Shown one piece after another: positions 33,885 to 46,266 of a stretch of DNA of 64,000 nucleotides. The stretch lies in assembly GCA_037349315.1 (NCBI GenBank), contig JBAIAC010000048.1, forward strand, positions 38,504,501-38,568,500. The letters are read 5' to 3'. The DNA comes from Chelydra serpentina (taxonomy: Eukaryota; Chordata; Testudines; Chelydridae). The notes below the pieces were generated by a model. It ran no database searches, had not been told where the DNA came from, and was given only the letters and a program-made list of their open reading frames with translations. Within the stretch, counting starts at the first letter, position 1, and each line of letters opens with the position of its first letter. The translations under genes and the position numbers were made by a program.

Positions 33885-35639
33885 CCCCACACTCTGCTCA
33901 GATGTTCTGACCAGAGATCACATAGCCAGAGCTCATTGATAATGTGTAAAGAAGCTACATGTGAGTCTGGTGGGAAATTCTGCAGTGAAATCATATGTTG
34001 TATCTAATGACAGTTAGCGCTGACTTATTTGTGTATGCAGCTGCCATTCTCAAACCTTTGCTGTCTCCTATAAATAAATATCCACGTTGACTTTTCTCAT
34101 ATTGTAAATATAAGTATGATAGGGCCTGGAGATTCTCTTTAAAGATCTAAATGTTTCTCAAATGCACTTAGAAAAAAAGTTACAAAGATAACTATAAATA
34201 AGAGAACATATGCACCAAGAACTTAATGGTTCTCACTGTGCTATATAACATGGCCATTCATAACCTCACACCATCAGAAGGGATAGAACAGAGTGCCCCC
34301 CCCCCCACTATAAAAGCAGCGGCTCTTGAGATAAAGGAGGACTCTCAACTAGTTGGTAGGCACATGAGACATAGCTGAGAAGATGTGATTCTATTCATTA
34401 GAGGGCGGCAGTACCCATACACACCAGTTGGTTCTTTCTAAAAACCACACTCAGCGGTAAAGTGCAATTATTCTTCATATATCAAAATACAGTAGAAATC
34501 CAAAACTGGATTCCCTGTGTTGTACTTTCAGTCTTGCAAAACATTTTTACACTTACAATGATTCTCTTCAGGCCTGATCTGAAATCAATGGAGAGTCTCC
34601 CACCACCAGCAATGGACTTTGGTTCACAACATTAGTTTTTAGAATCAATATATTCATTGTGTTGATCCCGACTACTCTCTTCTTACCCAGCTGTTCCAAA
34701 ATGCGTGCATGTCCATTATTTCTAATCTTATGGTGCTCAGATACCATCGCGATAGGCACGTGATAAGAACCTAAGTGGAACAGATTAAATCCCTCATATA
34801 CAAGACAGGGCAGAGCAAAGCAAAAGCTTATTTCAAATGATGCAGTTCTTTCACCTCTCCAATGCTTTTGTTCCCCTAAGTAAGACAGGTGATAGGAAAC
34901 AGAAGGCTGATTGAAAAGTAATTTATCGTTACATGTGGCAACTCTCAATATCCTATTTCAAACTTGCAGAGATCAGTCTAAGAACATGTGTTACAGCAGT
35001 TACAACTATCTTGTTTCTTGGAAGAGATGTTGGATCCAATTTCACTGACTTTAGACAGTTATCTGAATCAAGTACTCTCACTGCCCATGAAGTGAAACAA
35101 TTATTTAGCTTCCTCATTTTTAACTGCCAGAGATGGCTTCCACTATTTTCCTCTACTAAAGCTTATCCTCCATGCTGGTTCATCTTTCATAATATTTGTA
35201 TCAAACTGTTCACTACTTTGCAAAATATAGGAAATCAATGCGAATAAAGTAAAGGGATCTTAGACTGGGAAAATGTTCACAATTGGGTCACCTTCATCTT
35301 GGGTATAACTCCACTGATCTAAATGAAGTTTGGGTTAATTTAATCCTTGAGTCAATGTTTTAGTGAAATAGTCTCAGTAAAATTATTTGTATCATATTGT
35401 AAAACTTAAATGTTCATGGTGCCCTGCAGAATGTAGATAAAACATATTCCCTGCCCAAAGAGTCTAAATAAAACCAGAATTCTATTATTCAAAATTTTTC
35501 TAACATGCGGGTTACTGGAACTACCATATCAAAAGCCTGTCTCTCTTACCAACATAAGTTGGTCCAATAACTGATATTACCTCACCCTCCTTGTCTAGCT
35601 ATCACGACATGCAGCTAAGATTACATCAGGGTCTTTAAC
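33885..35639. other. AT-rich DNA, no gene seen
   Basis: No protein-like frame. A run of 12 C at 34298-34309 is present. GATGTAATT-type host genes or RNA genes were not recognised. Confidence 0.45.
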
Positions 35640-36002
35640 AAAGAGACGGATAAAGAGTGAGTTGATCAGTCTATAAGTGCCTACATGGGGAACAAATCTT
35701 AATTGGCTCTTCATTCTAGCATACCGAGATCCAAAGGCTAGATGTTGATGCTAGACAAATTCAGACTGGAGATAAGGTATAAATTCTTAACAGTGATGGT
35801 GATTAACCATTGGAACAATTTACTGAGGGTTGTGGTGGACTCTCCATCACTGGCATTTTAAGAACAAGATTGGATATTTTTTTCCAGAAGACATAATCTA
35901 GTTCAAAGAGGAATATTTTGGGGGAAGTTCTATGGCCTGTGTTATGTAGGAGGCTAGGCTAGATAATCATGGTGGTCCTTTCTAGCTTATCTATGAATCA
36001 GG
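35640..36002 (+). mobile_element. old CR1-family 3' end
   Basis: The stretch contains the decayed C-terminal coding part (TTAACCATTGGAACAATTTA, then GTGGTGGACTCTCCATCACT) and the 3' UTR phrase GGCTAGATAATCATGGTGG, ending TTATCTATGAATCA. The order and phrasing match the CR1 3' ends at 2690-2875 but with heavy divergence. Confidence 0.75.
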
Positions 36003-36004
36003 TA

Positions 36005-36663
36005 AGAGGTCATATGCTAATCCTCCAGGTCCATATTGTGATACCCTTATACACAAATAATAGTACCTTACTCCTGGGGCTATCTGAGGAGTTCAGGTAC
36101 TATACTCAAAGTGAGTAAGTGTATCACAGTCTGGCCCTCAGAAAGTATAATTAAACTAATAGAACTCCTCAAATGTCACCTACTGATCTCCTTCACCTGA
36201 CAGTTGAAAGTTACAACAATGAAACTATGTTGTAGCAAGATTAGAGGGGATTGACTGGTTCATGATTGAGCATGCTTGCATGATATGTTTACAGTGGGAC
36301 TGGACTATTAGAAAACAAAGATGATCAAGTTTATTTTCACTCCAATTTAAATTTTTAGATTAAAAAAAAAAATGCTGGAGAGAGATACTTCTTAGGGACC
36401 CAGTACAGCAAGGGACTTAAAGCAAGTACCCAACATTAAGTATATGAGTAGTTCATTGAAGTCAACCAAACTATTAATGTGCTTAAAGCTAGGCGTGTAA
36501 TTAAACATCTTGCTGAACAGAGGCCTAAATGAAGGTGTTGGAGATTCAGGCAACACATTCTGCATCAAAGTCATTCTGGACACTAGCAAGTGTAAATGGG
36601 GTATACCTAGAAAAGTCCTCATTGCAGGACTAAAGTCCATGGAAATCTTCCAGGTTTATATGG
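36005..36663. other. no gene seen
   Basis: AT-rich, with no recognisable frame or ends. Confidence 0.4.
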
Positions 36664-36671
36664 ATTGTATG

Positions 36672-37045
36672 CAGGGCCGGCTCTTCCACTAGGCGACGCT
36701 AGGCGGTCGCCTAGGGCGTCAGGATTTGGGGGGCGGCATTTCGGTGGCGATTCGGCGGCAAGAAAAGTGGCCGCCGAAACGTCGCTGAGAATGCCGAGCT
36801 GCTGCCGAAGCGCCGCTACTGGAGGTGAGCTGCTGCGGGAGCTGCTGGGGAGGGTTGCCGCGGGGGGTTGGGGGAGGAGGGGAGTTAGCTGCCGCAGGGG
36901 GGTGGGGGGTGCTAGCTGCCACAGGGGGGTGGGGGGTGCTGGCTGCCGCGGTGGGGGGGCGTCATTAGCTGGGCGGGGGGGCGGGGCACAGGGCCGGTGC
37001 AAGGAAGTTTCGCCTAGGGCGCGAAACTTCTTTGCACCGGCCCTG
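36672..37045. mobile_element. hAT MITE, 374 bp, CAGGGCCGG ends
   Basis: CAGGGCCGGCTC on the left and CAGGGCCGGTGC inward from the right. ATTGTATG flanks it perfectly (36664-36671 and 37046-37053). Internal foldbacks include GGCGGTCGCC near the left and GTTTCGCCTAGG-GCGCGAAAC near the right. The GC-rich middle has Gly-rich accidental frames. The termini resemble those of the 3.35-kb hAT element at 56780. Confidence 0.93.
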
Positions 37046-37418
37046 ATTGTATGCTAATTTCCTCCAAGTGAAAGATTCAACAACTGTTTGGAGGTAGAAA
37101 TAGCTAAACCAAAAAGGCACAATGTTTTAAAAGTCCAATATTTCCAGTGATATCACAGTGTTATATATCCGAACTGTAACCTTGTATAAATAGTATTGAC
37201 ATTAATTGAGAATTGCTTAGGGTGTTAATATACCCTGCGGTGTTTTATCTGAAATCTTGTACCTATTTTTTGTAAGTTTTCAGTTTAAGATACATATGCA
37301 ATGATTAATGCAGCCCAATGTTTTGCTAGAGGACATTGTTCTATAAGGGTAAGTAACATGTCTCACCAGATGCCATTTTGGCTGCAGGTTGCATTTAAAA
37401 ATCTTGAATTGTTATGTA

Positions 37419-37756
37419 TAGTAGAACCTCAGAGTTATGAACATCAGTTACGAATTGACCAGTCAACTAAACACTTCATTTGGAACTGGAAGTACACAAT
37501 CAGGTAGCAGCAGAGACAAAAACAACAACAACAACAAAAGCCCATATACCGTATTATACTGTGTTAAACATAAATTATTAAATAAAGGAAAGCAGCATTT
37601 TTCTTCTGCATAGTAAAGTGTCAAAGCTATATTAAGTCAATGTTGAATTGTAAACTTTTGAAAGCACAACCATAACGTTTTGTTCAGAGTTACAAACATT
37701 TTGGAGTTACAAACAACCTCCATTCTTGAGGTGTTCATAACTCTGAGGTTCTACTG
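37419..37756. mobile_element. Tc1/mariner-like MITE, 338 bp
   Basis: The ends TAGTAGAACCTCAGAGTTAT and CAGTAGAACCTCAGAGTTAT (inward from the right) are nearly identical and the pairing continues to GAACA. TA lies on each side (37417-37418 and 37757-37758), the duplication of Tc1/mariner elements. A second inverted pair, TTACAAAC-rich, lies just inside the right end. There is a short CAA run at 37521-37538. No transposase remains. Confidence 0.85.
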
Positions 37757-37758
37757 TA

Positions 37759-40627
37759 TGTGAAACAGATGTATTTATACTGATCAATTTCAAGGTGAAA
37801 AATCTGCTTGTAGTTGCTTCTGAAATCCAGATATTATTGTTGATTGTTCAGTGTTAACATCTGCAAATAAACTCTTATTAAATATACACTTGTTATAGTT
37901 CAGCTTTCACACAGTGTTTGATCATTAACTGGCTGAATAAGTCACAAACCCTTACATTGTATCAACTTCACCGTAATATATGGGAGGAAGGACAAATCAG
38001 AAAGAACATGAAATTAATTCTAATAACCTCATAGGACTGAAATCTGTTTCTCCATATATGGGTGTATTTTTTTCCCTTGTATCTGAGGTCATAACTGGAC
38101 TCTTAGTTATAATGATATAAAATAGGGTATTCACAATGCAAAATGTAAAAGCATATTCAAACTAAATTTAGTTCTAAAGCATTATTATTTGTCACTAAAA
38201 TATTGCTTTTTTTTTACAAAGATAAACATTTTCTTAAATCAGAATTGTTCACACACATCCTGTGATTATCTCAAAAGTAAATCTAAAAATGCATTCATCA
38301 GTACACATTCTGTTCTCATTGATTACATCACAAATACGGAACAATAGAGAGAATAGCATCATTCTAGCATCTAGGCCATGGCATCTGCTATTTCATGTTT
38401 GTCATTGACAAATGAGTAAAGATGCTACACATTAGTCGAGAGAAATTCTGCAGTGGAACTCACTCTCACCTGCTAGTGAAGTCACAATTGATGACTATTA
38501 TATTGTCGATTTATACTGTGAAAATGTGATACACAAAATTGAAACATATTATAGTAGAGGAAGTATTAGTGGAAGGTTCTATCAATAATGTAATGTAATC
38601 TTCCTAGAGATGGATAGATAGTAGGAGCTCTGCATTGATAAATATAACTGGTATGGACAATTCTGAATAATTCACTGTCAGTAAAGATGATTTGGACATT
38701 TTTCTCTTTTTTTTCTGGTTTGCATAAAATACAATATATTTATTAAAAAAAATGAAGAGGTTTTAGTTCTTTTAAACAGTACCTGTTAGTGCTGGAAAAA
38801 GAAGTTGTTCCTTGGCATCTGCTGTATTCCCACTCTCTTATCTCCACTGAATGAGCCCAACACACAGTACTGGCCATCTGCCACCACACTTTTTAAAAGG
38901 AAGAAATAAAAATCGGTGTTGGTTGACATTTCTAAGAGAGTAAACAACCAGATATCTAGCATATCTTCAGTGCACCTAGTCCACAGTCATTCCTCAGAAG
39001 ACTATGATGCACCAAGCCTCATTGCTAGATCTCAAACCCAGGCATGATCAGCAATCATGACTTAATAGCCATTGAGACTCTGCTGTCTTTGCCTGCATTA
39101 ACGAACCTGGTTTGATGCTATTGCAGGTCCAGTGCTCTGAAAAAAGAGCAGCACAGGATGTGGAAAAAGATGATAGAGTGGAAGGAGGGAGATGCAGAGA
39201 AAAGAAGGGAGGAAAAATGCCTGATTCCTTGTAATGAGTGGGGGAAGAAAACAGACTAGACCACAGGTGGGACTTTAATTAGAGCTGCTCAGAGAATAAC
39301 AATTACATTTCATAACAACTTTTGAGGTTTTGAAACTTGTTTTCATTCCTCATTGCAATCAACACAAATGTTGAATGTTTTTGTGACGTGGATGTTTTTG
39401 ACCCAATTCCATTTTTTGGATTGAAAAAATCAGGTTTTTGATCAGTCTCTCTCTCTCTCTGGAAGTGACCAGAGAGTTCAACTTGGAGCTCAGAACTCTT
39501 CCCACTGAAAACTTTGTCGAAAATTGAAACACTTCAGCTTAGATGAAACAGTATTTTTTTGAGGAAAAAACATTTGGTTAAAAATATCCTGGCCCGCTGT
39601 AGTCTTTATACTCTCCATTGATGGTTTGTGTAAGGTGCTTGTATACTACAGTTGTGAATGTGGTCTTATGAACTTGGATGGTAGATAGATGTGACCACGT
39701 GTCCAGTCTCAGCAGCACAAACTTCATATGTTACAATGTACTGCTCATGAACAAGTTATAGGCAAAGACTTACCTGCAGAAATTATTTAGCAATAAATTG
39801 TGACTAATGAATAGGTGGCCAAGTATTCAAAAAGAGAGAAAAAATTTGAAATGTGTCAAATAATCATTAGTTATCAATTTTGCACCTAACTCTGCCTTTT
39901 ATAAAAGAAGTTCCATCTGGAATGGACAAGTATTGGAGACTGAGCATTTCTGCATATAGATGCTTAAAATGGGAGTTGGTCTTCCTGAAGGGCAGGGCAT
40001 GCACTTACATCCTTATGTAGACCATGAATGTCTTCCATCCTAATGTCCTGCTAATTGAATTCCTAACTCTTTTTAAATGAGTGCTAGGAACATGAAATAA
40101 ATCAGAGCACTTGAATTTGAATATACTGTGTCTAAATTGCTGCTGATTATATCATATTTTTAGGTCAAGTACACTACTCTTACACATTGGACTGACTACC
40201 TTCTAAACTACCTCCTGACTCAATACTCCACCTTCCCCCATACAAGAACAGGATGTATTGTACATGCAAAGTGTACGGTGAATATGTTACATACCTGTAT
40301 CAACCTGCTGTTAGTTCCAATCACTAGACCTTGCTTCAGGTCATTAAGAGGGTCAGCAATTTGAGAAATGGATGTAAATTCTGGCAAAATACTCAGTACA
40401 GTGTAGCTAGTCTAGGGGAACTTTATGGCTAAGGAATACAGGTAAAATTCTATGAGCTGGAAACTTAGTGCAGCTTTCAATAGTGACCTTTTATTTTTTT
40501 AGCTAAATTTAATTATCATAGTAGAAGGTACCAGTTGACAGTCATGAGATTCAAGTCCTCTTCCTCCCCACCCCCCATCTTCACAGGAAAGATACAGTGC
40601 AGGTGGTGGCAATACCTATTGCTTACA
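37759..40627. other. AT-rich DNA, no gene seen
   Basis: No protein-like frame. A possible member of the AT-rich repeat family starts at 39281 (TTAGAGCTGCTCAGAG) and fades by about 39590. A short CT run lies at 39447-39460. Confidence 0.45.
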
Positions 40628-41272
40628 GAGTGGATTGATTTAAATCACGAAATGGAAAGACTTCATTTAAACAATTGATTTTAATAAACTCTTCCATTTG
40701 CACTTCTGTTATTGTCTAAAGAAAGGCACATTCTCATTGGTTGATATAACCATTAAAACGTTGATTTATAATTAAATAGCGCTTCTACACTAGATTTGGT
40801 ACATCTTTTTGCTACCTAGGAGGTACCCTATAATTATATACATGTATTTAAACAATTATATAGCTTAATATTTTCAGATTCTTATTTACTGTACATTTTT
40901 AGTACGTTAAATGGTCAATGATATTGCTTAATTACTAGATTCACTTTTTGCTCATGATTTGTGTCAAGCTGCATTAGAATGGTAACTGCAATTTAATTAA
41001 ACACAGAAGGCAGCATATACAATTTATTTTTATTAAACAAAACATCCATAAATGTTTTGAATACATAAAAGCTTCTTATCAAAACATGTTTCACATTTAC
41101 AACTAAATTATAAAAAGTTTAGGCCTTAATATATTTTGTATTAAATTCAGATTTCATTTAAACAGGTTTATTTTTAAAAAATAAAATAAAATTTTAAATA
41201 ATCAGATTTAAATAAAAAATCAGATTATCGAATTAAAAAAAAATCATGGATTTTTATTGACCCTAATTGGTT
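40628..41272. mobile_element. AT-rich element with weak terminal inverted repeats
   Basis: The left end GTGGATTGATTTAAATCACG faces AGGGTCAATAAAAATCCATG inward from the right, an imperfect match, and the inside is dense in TTTAAAT and GATTTAAAT phrases. No duplication was found. The form suggests a non-autonomous DNA transposon. Confidence 0.5.
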
Positions 41273-41654
41273 TCCAAGAGTCCTTCTAATGAGTCTTAAC
41301 CTATCTCTGGAAGGATCACCTCTAGGGGTGAATAGGTTCCTTACCTTTTTAAAAATCAGGCTTTAGCATGGCTGGGCCCTGGCCATCCAAATTAAGTTAG
41401 TAACTGATTCAGTTGTAACTGAACATCTAAATATTGTTTGAAAGCCATTGAAGACCCTTGAAATGTTACTCTTAGGAGTGTCAAATATTTACAACAAACA
41501 ATGAAAACCCCTTTCTTTAAGTCGGAGTATCATACGTTAGCAAGGTGGCTGGGAGTGAGTATAATCCCACAGGTCAGTTTGTGTTATATGCCCTCCTTGG
41601 CACCTGATCCACAGAGGATATGAGTCTGTTACAGCTTTCAGCCTGCTATGCTGT

Positions 41655-41735
41655 CTCTTTAGCTCAACTTGTTAGAGGTTCATGCTTTTAGCTTTGAAAG
41701 GGCCTCAGTTCAATCCCTGGTGTCCCTGCTGTAGG
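41655..41735 (+). repeat. tRNA-derived SINE head
   Basis: TTTAGCTCAACTTGTTAGAG resembles a tRNA A box and GTTCAATCCC (41709-41718) a B box, with a spacing suited to a tRNA-like pol III promoter. CTTTTAGCTTTGAAAG occupies the anticodon-arm position. It does not fold as a clean tRNA, so a SINE head is the better reading. Confidence 0.55.
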
Positions 41736-41984
41736 ATGAACACATCCTTATTCCAGATAAGAGACATTAGTGTGGAAACAAACTGGAGGGTCTTTGCTAA
41801 AATTTGAACTGCATAATCGCCGAACAAAATGAGCACGCTAGTGGCAGCGGCTTAGCTAAATCCTTCTTGACAAAACATGGAGACGAGAGGGGAACTAAAA
41901 TAGGGAGGAACAATAATAAGGAGAAACGATAATGTTTAAAAAAGAGATGGACAGGATGACATAAATCCTGGGCCAAATCTTGTT

Positions 41985-42765
41985 GAATATAGATTCCAAG
42001 GCCAGAAGGGTCCACTGTGATCATCTACTCTGACCTCCTATATAGCACCGGCCATAGAACTTCCCCCAATAGTTCTGTGACGGGGTCTGCTTACCCCACA
42101 CTAGCCCAGACAGGGTTGAGCCAATGGGATTGACAGCAGAAGTCCCGCCCCCCTGGCAAGACTGGGCATGCTCCAAGTGTTCTCGGTGTATAAAGGGAGG
42201 GAGCCCAGCTCATTCAGAGGAGGAGACCGCAGGGGAAGGACCTACTTGGGGTGATTGATAAAAATATTAAATAGCATAGGGCCAAGAACCGATCTCTGCA
42301 GGACCCCACTAGAACAGACCCTCTAGATGATAATTTCCTATTTACAATTACATTTTGAGACCTATCAGTTAGCCAGGTTTTAATCTATTTAATGTGTGCC
42401 AATTTAATTTTATATCATTCTAGTTTTTTAATCAAAACGTCCAAGCCAAATGTCGTACAGAAGTCTAACTATATTACAGCAACACTATTACCTTTATTGA
42501 CAAAACTTGTAGTCTTATAAAAAATATCAGGTTAGTTTGACAGGATCTATTTTCCATAAAACCATGTTGATTGGCATTAATTATATTCCTTTCTTTAATT
42601 TGATATTGAGTCACATATCAGCCATTTCATTATCTTGCCTGATAATGCCATCAATGTCAGAGTGACAGGCCTACAATGACCTGGGTCATCCCATTTACCC
42701 TTGCAAAATACTTCCACAACATTATCCTTCTTCCGGTCTCATATAACTGCCCCAGTGGTCGGAGA
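41985..42765 (-). mobile_element. old CR1-family LINE fragments, interrupted
   Basis: On the minus strand, 41985-42071 is a CR1 3' end (plus strand CCAGAAGGGTCCACTGTGAT). Sequence at 42262-42765 is decayed RT coding sequence: in reverse it holds the remnant of the GDPGxxRPVxL and GVPQGSVLG regions (plus strand TGACCTGGGTCATCCCATTT and CTGCAGGACCCCACTAGAAC). The two parts are separated by an LTR-like insert and a deletion. Confidence 0.68.
42076..42245 (+). mobile_element. LTR-like fragment with TATA box
   Basis: TGTGACGGGGTCTGC begins an LTR-like stretch with GTATAAAGGGAGGGAG (42188-42203), a plausible TATA box, and it stops abruptly before the CR1 sequence resumes. The right end and duplication are not visible. 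Confidence 0.42.
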
Positions 42766-42769
42766 CTTA

Positions 42770-44800
42770 TTTAAAATAAACATTAATGGTCCAGACTGCT
42801 GCCTAGTACTGAGCCATGTTAGTTTTTCTGAGTCATAGGAGGAAGATCCATGTAGGAGGACAGCCCAGTGAAAGCACCCCTGAAAACATGTGGCCTGGCC
42901 TGGAAAAAAGGGAACTTGATGTGTTTGGGACAGAGCTGTGGCCTGTTTTTGAAAGTGGGGGAGGATAACAAGGAGAGAAGCATCTCTGTGTACTGGATGA
43001 AGACACATATTTAATTTTCAGAGTGAATATAGTTAATGTTCTTTTTTGTGTGGTCTGTGTTAAAACGTAGTCACATCAAAGGCTACCTGGAGGAATTGTA
43101 CCTTTGAAAGCAACAACGCAGTAGGTTATTTCAATGATCTTCTGCCCAGATTAGTTCATGCCTCAGGAGATCGACTCTGTCTTGTTACATTCCTGTTCTA
43201 GGTTGCAGGCTCAGATCTGCTTAACGGTATAAGTAACCAAAAACTATCAGATGATTTTTGATGATGTGCGAAATGAGCCAATGGTCTGAGTCCTAATGAG
43301 CAGAGGTCCACATCACAAAACTACCATCAGAGTTAGCACTATTGATGCTTTATTGGGAGTCTTAGCAGAATGGCCAAGGAGGCTGCACTATTGCTGATCC
43401 ACACTAACGGTCCCTGCAGGTTGGAGGTGATGGACATTTACAGCTTTATGTTCATGCATGTGTACCTGCAAGCTTGCATTGCTACTGCCTGTGCTGTACT
43501 GGGTCTATGGATAAATGTTAAGGACCTCAGCCTTCAGGGCTATCAATCTAGCATCTCTTCCAGACTGTAAATCCTTGAAAACAAAACAATGATCCTTCTC
43601 TCCTGCCTTAAACACGGATAGACAATCCATCTCTATGAATCAACCAGCACTACCAACAACGGGGAGTCTTGAAGTGCCCTTGGAAACTGAAAACCAAAAT
43701 CAGCCCTAGTGTAAGCGGTGCTTCTCCATTGAAGTTCAGGGGCTGAATTGGAGCATTAATGCATCACACACACACTTCACTAGCTTGTGGATCAGGAGAC
43801 CAGGCTCTGCTATGGAGCCTGGTCATTTTATGTAGCTGTAGAACAGAATCTGTCTACAAATTCACTAGATTGAAATGTTAATAGTGAGTTGTTGGTGTGC
43901 TGTTTTTTTGTGAAACTTTGCAAACATGTCTTTTTAAATATCTGCCCTACTGATGTTTGCATTCTACTTAATTGTAGCACACCTGTTAATTACCAAAACA
44001 ATTCAAGGGTAAAATAAAAAAAGACAAAACATAATAAATTTTGGATTTCCCCCCTCTGCTGTAATCCTGTGACAGTCATTTTTTTATTTCATGTGAAGGA
44101 AATTATGTCAGGAGGCTACTAATCATCAATTTGCTACAGCTGAAACTAGCACAGCTGGCAGATGGGTATTTTAATGTATTTCTAGATTAAGCAAGGCAGT
44201 TTAAAGAAAACATCATGCAAAAATTCAATCTGCTATGGGTTTAAAATAAAGTCCTCATCTGTGCTGTGGTAGAAAGAATAGCTACCTTATGTTTTATCAT
44301 ATTGCAGTGGATTATCTTTCTAATGAAGCTCGTATCCCCTAAAGCATTCTTGAGATATTTTGTGTTCACACAGGTCTATAATAATGCAATGGTATAGATT
44401 TAGTGACTTGAAGAGTGGATTTTCCTTTTAGCAATGCCCTATGAGGACTCCTTTGCTAAGAAATTAAAACTGTAAATGAAAGCAATTCATACACATAAGG
44501 CCAAGCAGGATGCTGTATATTGATTTCACTGGGCTATCTTAATGTCACCACGTTGTCTCCTTTGCAAAATTAGCCAGGGTCTTGAAAAGAGAGAATTTGA
44601 AGTTTGTTCCTTGTTTATATTAAAATGTAATAATTTATGTTCTCCTAATGTAACTTTAGGAACCCTGCTGCTAGTGGAATCCACAGTCCTGGTTCAGGTA
44701 CCCAGGCTCCCTATACAATGCATGGGGACAGTTAGTGATCTAAGAATGGGATTCACAGAAGCCAGCAGACTAAGTGAGCAGTTGCCTATGCTAGCCATTA
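42770..44800. other. no gene seen
   Basis: Mixed AT-rich sequence without a protein-like frame or element ends. Confidence 0.45.
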
Positions 44801-44814
44801 GGAATACCCAGGAG

Positions 44815-45070
44815 AGGGGTGGGGCCTAAACCCTGCCCCTCAAAGGGAGCTGGGCACCTAACTCTGCTCATGATTCACAGCTGTGAACCCTTTCCTGGAG
44901 TTAGGGGCCTAAGCCCTTTCTCACAAAAAATGAGGAGTCCTCTTTATTTCCCCAGTGGTCAGCGTACTCACCCAGGAAGTGGAAGACCCAGGTTCATGTT
45001 CCCACTCTGCCTGATGTGGATCAGGGACTCAAATGCAGGTCTCCCACCTCCTAAGTGTGTGGCCTACCCA
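44815..45070. repeat. SINE- or MITE-like repeat
   Basis: GCTGGGCACCTAACTCTGC and GGAGTTAGGGGCCTAAGC face each other. They are followed by CAGTGGTCAGCGTACTCACC, GAAGACCCAGGTTCATGTTC and AGGTCTCCCACCTCCTAAGT. A cognate block (GACCTGGGTTCCAGTGCC, GAGTCTCCCCCACCCTGGTG) lies at 51570-51620, so this is a dispersed family. The GGTTCA phrase may be a B-box relic. Confidence 0.5.
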
Positions 45071-45324
45071 CAGGCCTGTGGGGGATTTCTGGGGACAGTC
45101 TTTGCTGTGGAACATGTTCTGTTTTGTATAAATAAAATTAAATATTCATTGATGTAGGGAATGAATGCTGCTTGCCAATAGCCCAGGGGAGTGTTCTGGC
45201 CCAGAGCTGAGAGAGAATGAAATCTTAATTTGCGTTCAAATTCAACCAAAGTATTTCCTTTAGCAGTGTTACCCATCTATACAATCTGGCTTGTAAATGA
45301 CAGCCTGCATAAGCAACACAAAAG

Positions 45325-45665
45325 TTATGACATTAACTATCTCTGACTAGATTCTTGTGCCCATTATCAATTTTCTGGAGCATGTCAGATACATTAGTGC
45401 ACATCCTCTTTTAAGATGTAGCACTAGGAATCTAATCACCAAATTTAACACTGGAAGAGATCTATTAGACAACCTTGTCATTCTTTGCACCAGTACAGAG
45501 TTGTTCCCTGCTGTAAAAATGTTAGTTCACTGTATGCAGTCTTTGAAAAGTGCAGCTGGGGCTTCCACTCTTTCTCTCAGGAGATTATTCCACGGGCTAA
45601 TAGACCTCGCTAACAGGAATGATTTTTTCTGATATTTAGCCAAATTTTTCCCTGTCTTAATGTCA
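45325..45665 (-). mobile_element. old CR1/L2-like LINE 3' coding fragment
   Basis: Read in reverse, remnants of the ORF2 C-terminus can be followed: a LTLRQGKIW-like phrase, NIRKNHSC, then an RGIIS-EKEWK stretch corresponding to the [18 protein letters not shown] region of copy A. Frames are broken throughout. Confidence 0.55.
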
Positions 45666-45987
45666 GCCTATTACAACTAGTTTTATTGTACTAAACATCA
45701 TCAGTTAGGAGGGCGTGAAGTGCCAAACCCAGGACGGGATGTCGTCTCTCAGGGGGGCCATACCCATAGGTGGAGAACAGGTTCTGTCACATAGAGTCCA
45801 AACCCAACTTTGGGGAGCGACACCAGCAGTGTTACAGCAGCAGGTCCAGGAAGAGAACACTGGACTCATAAATTTGTTGTAATGTTAAAGTATATTGCAC
45901 TTTAGAGACTGCTGCATTGAACCTCACCCAAGCCTTTTCCTCGCCATGCTTAACCTTTGACATGTTCTTTAATCCCCAAAGAGATGG

Positions 45988-46265
45988 TTTAGGTGTTGTG
46001 GTAGAGCTCCGACCTTGTCCCCGTGGGTCCTGCGCTTCCAGGTGGTTTATGCTAGCCTCAGAGGCTCATTGCGACCCTCCACATAGCCTTTCTCTCTCTA
46101 GGGCCAGGGTTACAGTCTACTGAGCCTTTTTCGTCATAAGCCAGCCAGGAGGTTGGTGAGAGAACTCCCACAGTCTCTATTGTCCCTATGGGCATATTCC
46201 AGAACAGTTTAGCCTCCTGTCCTGACAGGGGCCTGTCTTCCCCTCCCAGAAGGTGTTTCTGACCA
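45988..46265. mobile_element. left part of an LTR preceding Tx1 copy B
   Basis: GGTAGAGCTCCGACCTTGTC, TTATGCTAGCCTCAGAGGCT and CGACCCTCCACATAGCC follow, with substitutions, the first 150 bp of the solo LTR at 12293. The start is damaged. It passes straight into Tx1 ORF1 at about 46266, so the rest of the LTR is missing on this side. Confidence 0.6.
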
Positions 46266-46266
46266 G

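Noticed and set aside
36665..37057. Gly-rich and Pro-rich frames of about 130 codons
   Set aside because: They coincide with the GC-rich hAT MITE and are composition artefacts.
41655..41735. functional tRNA gene
   Set aside because: A- and B-box-like phrases are present but the stems do not pair as in a tRNA; a SINE head is more likely.
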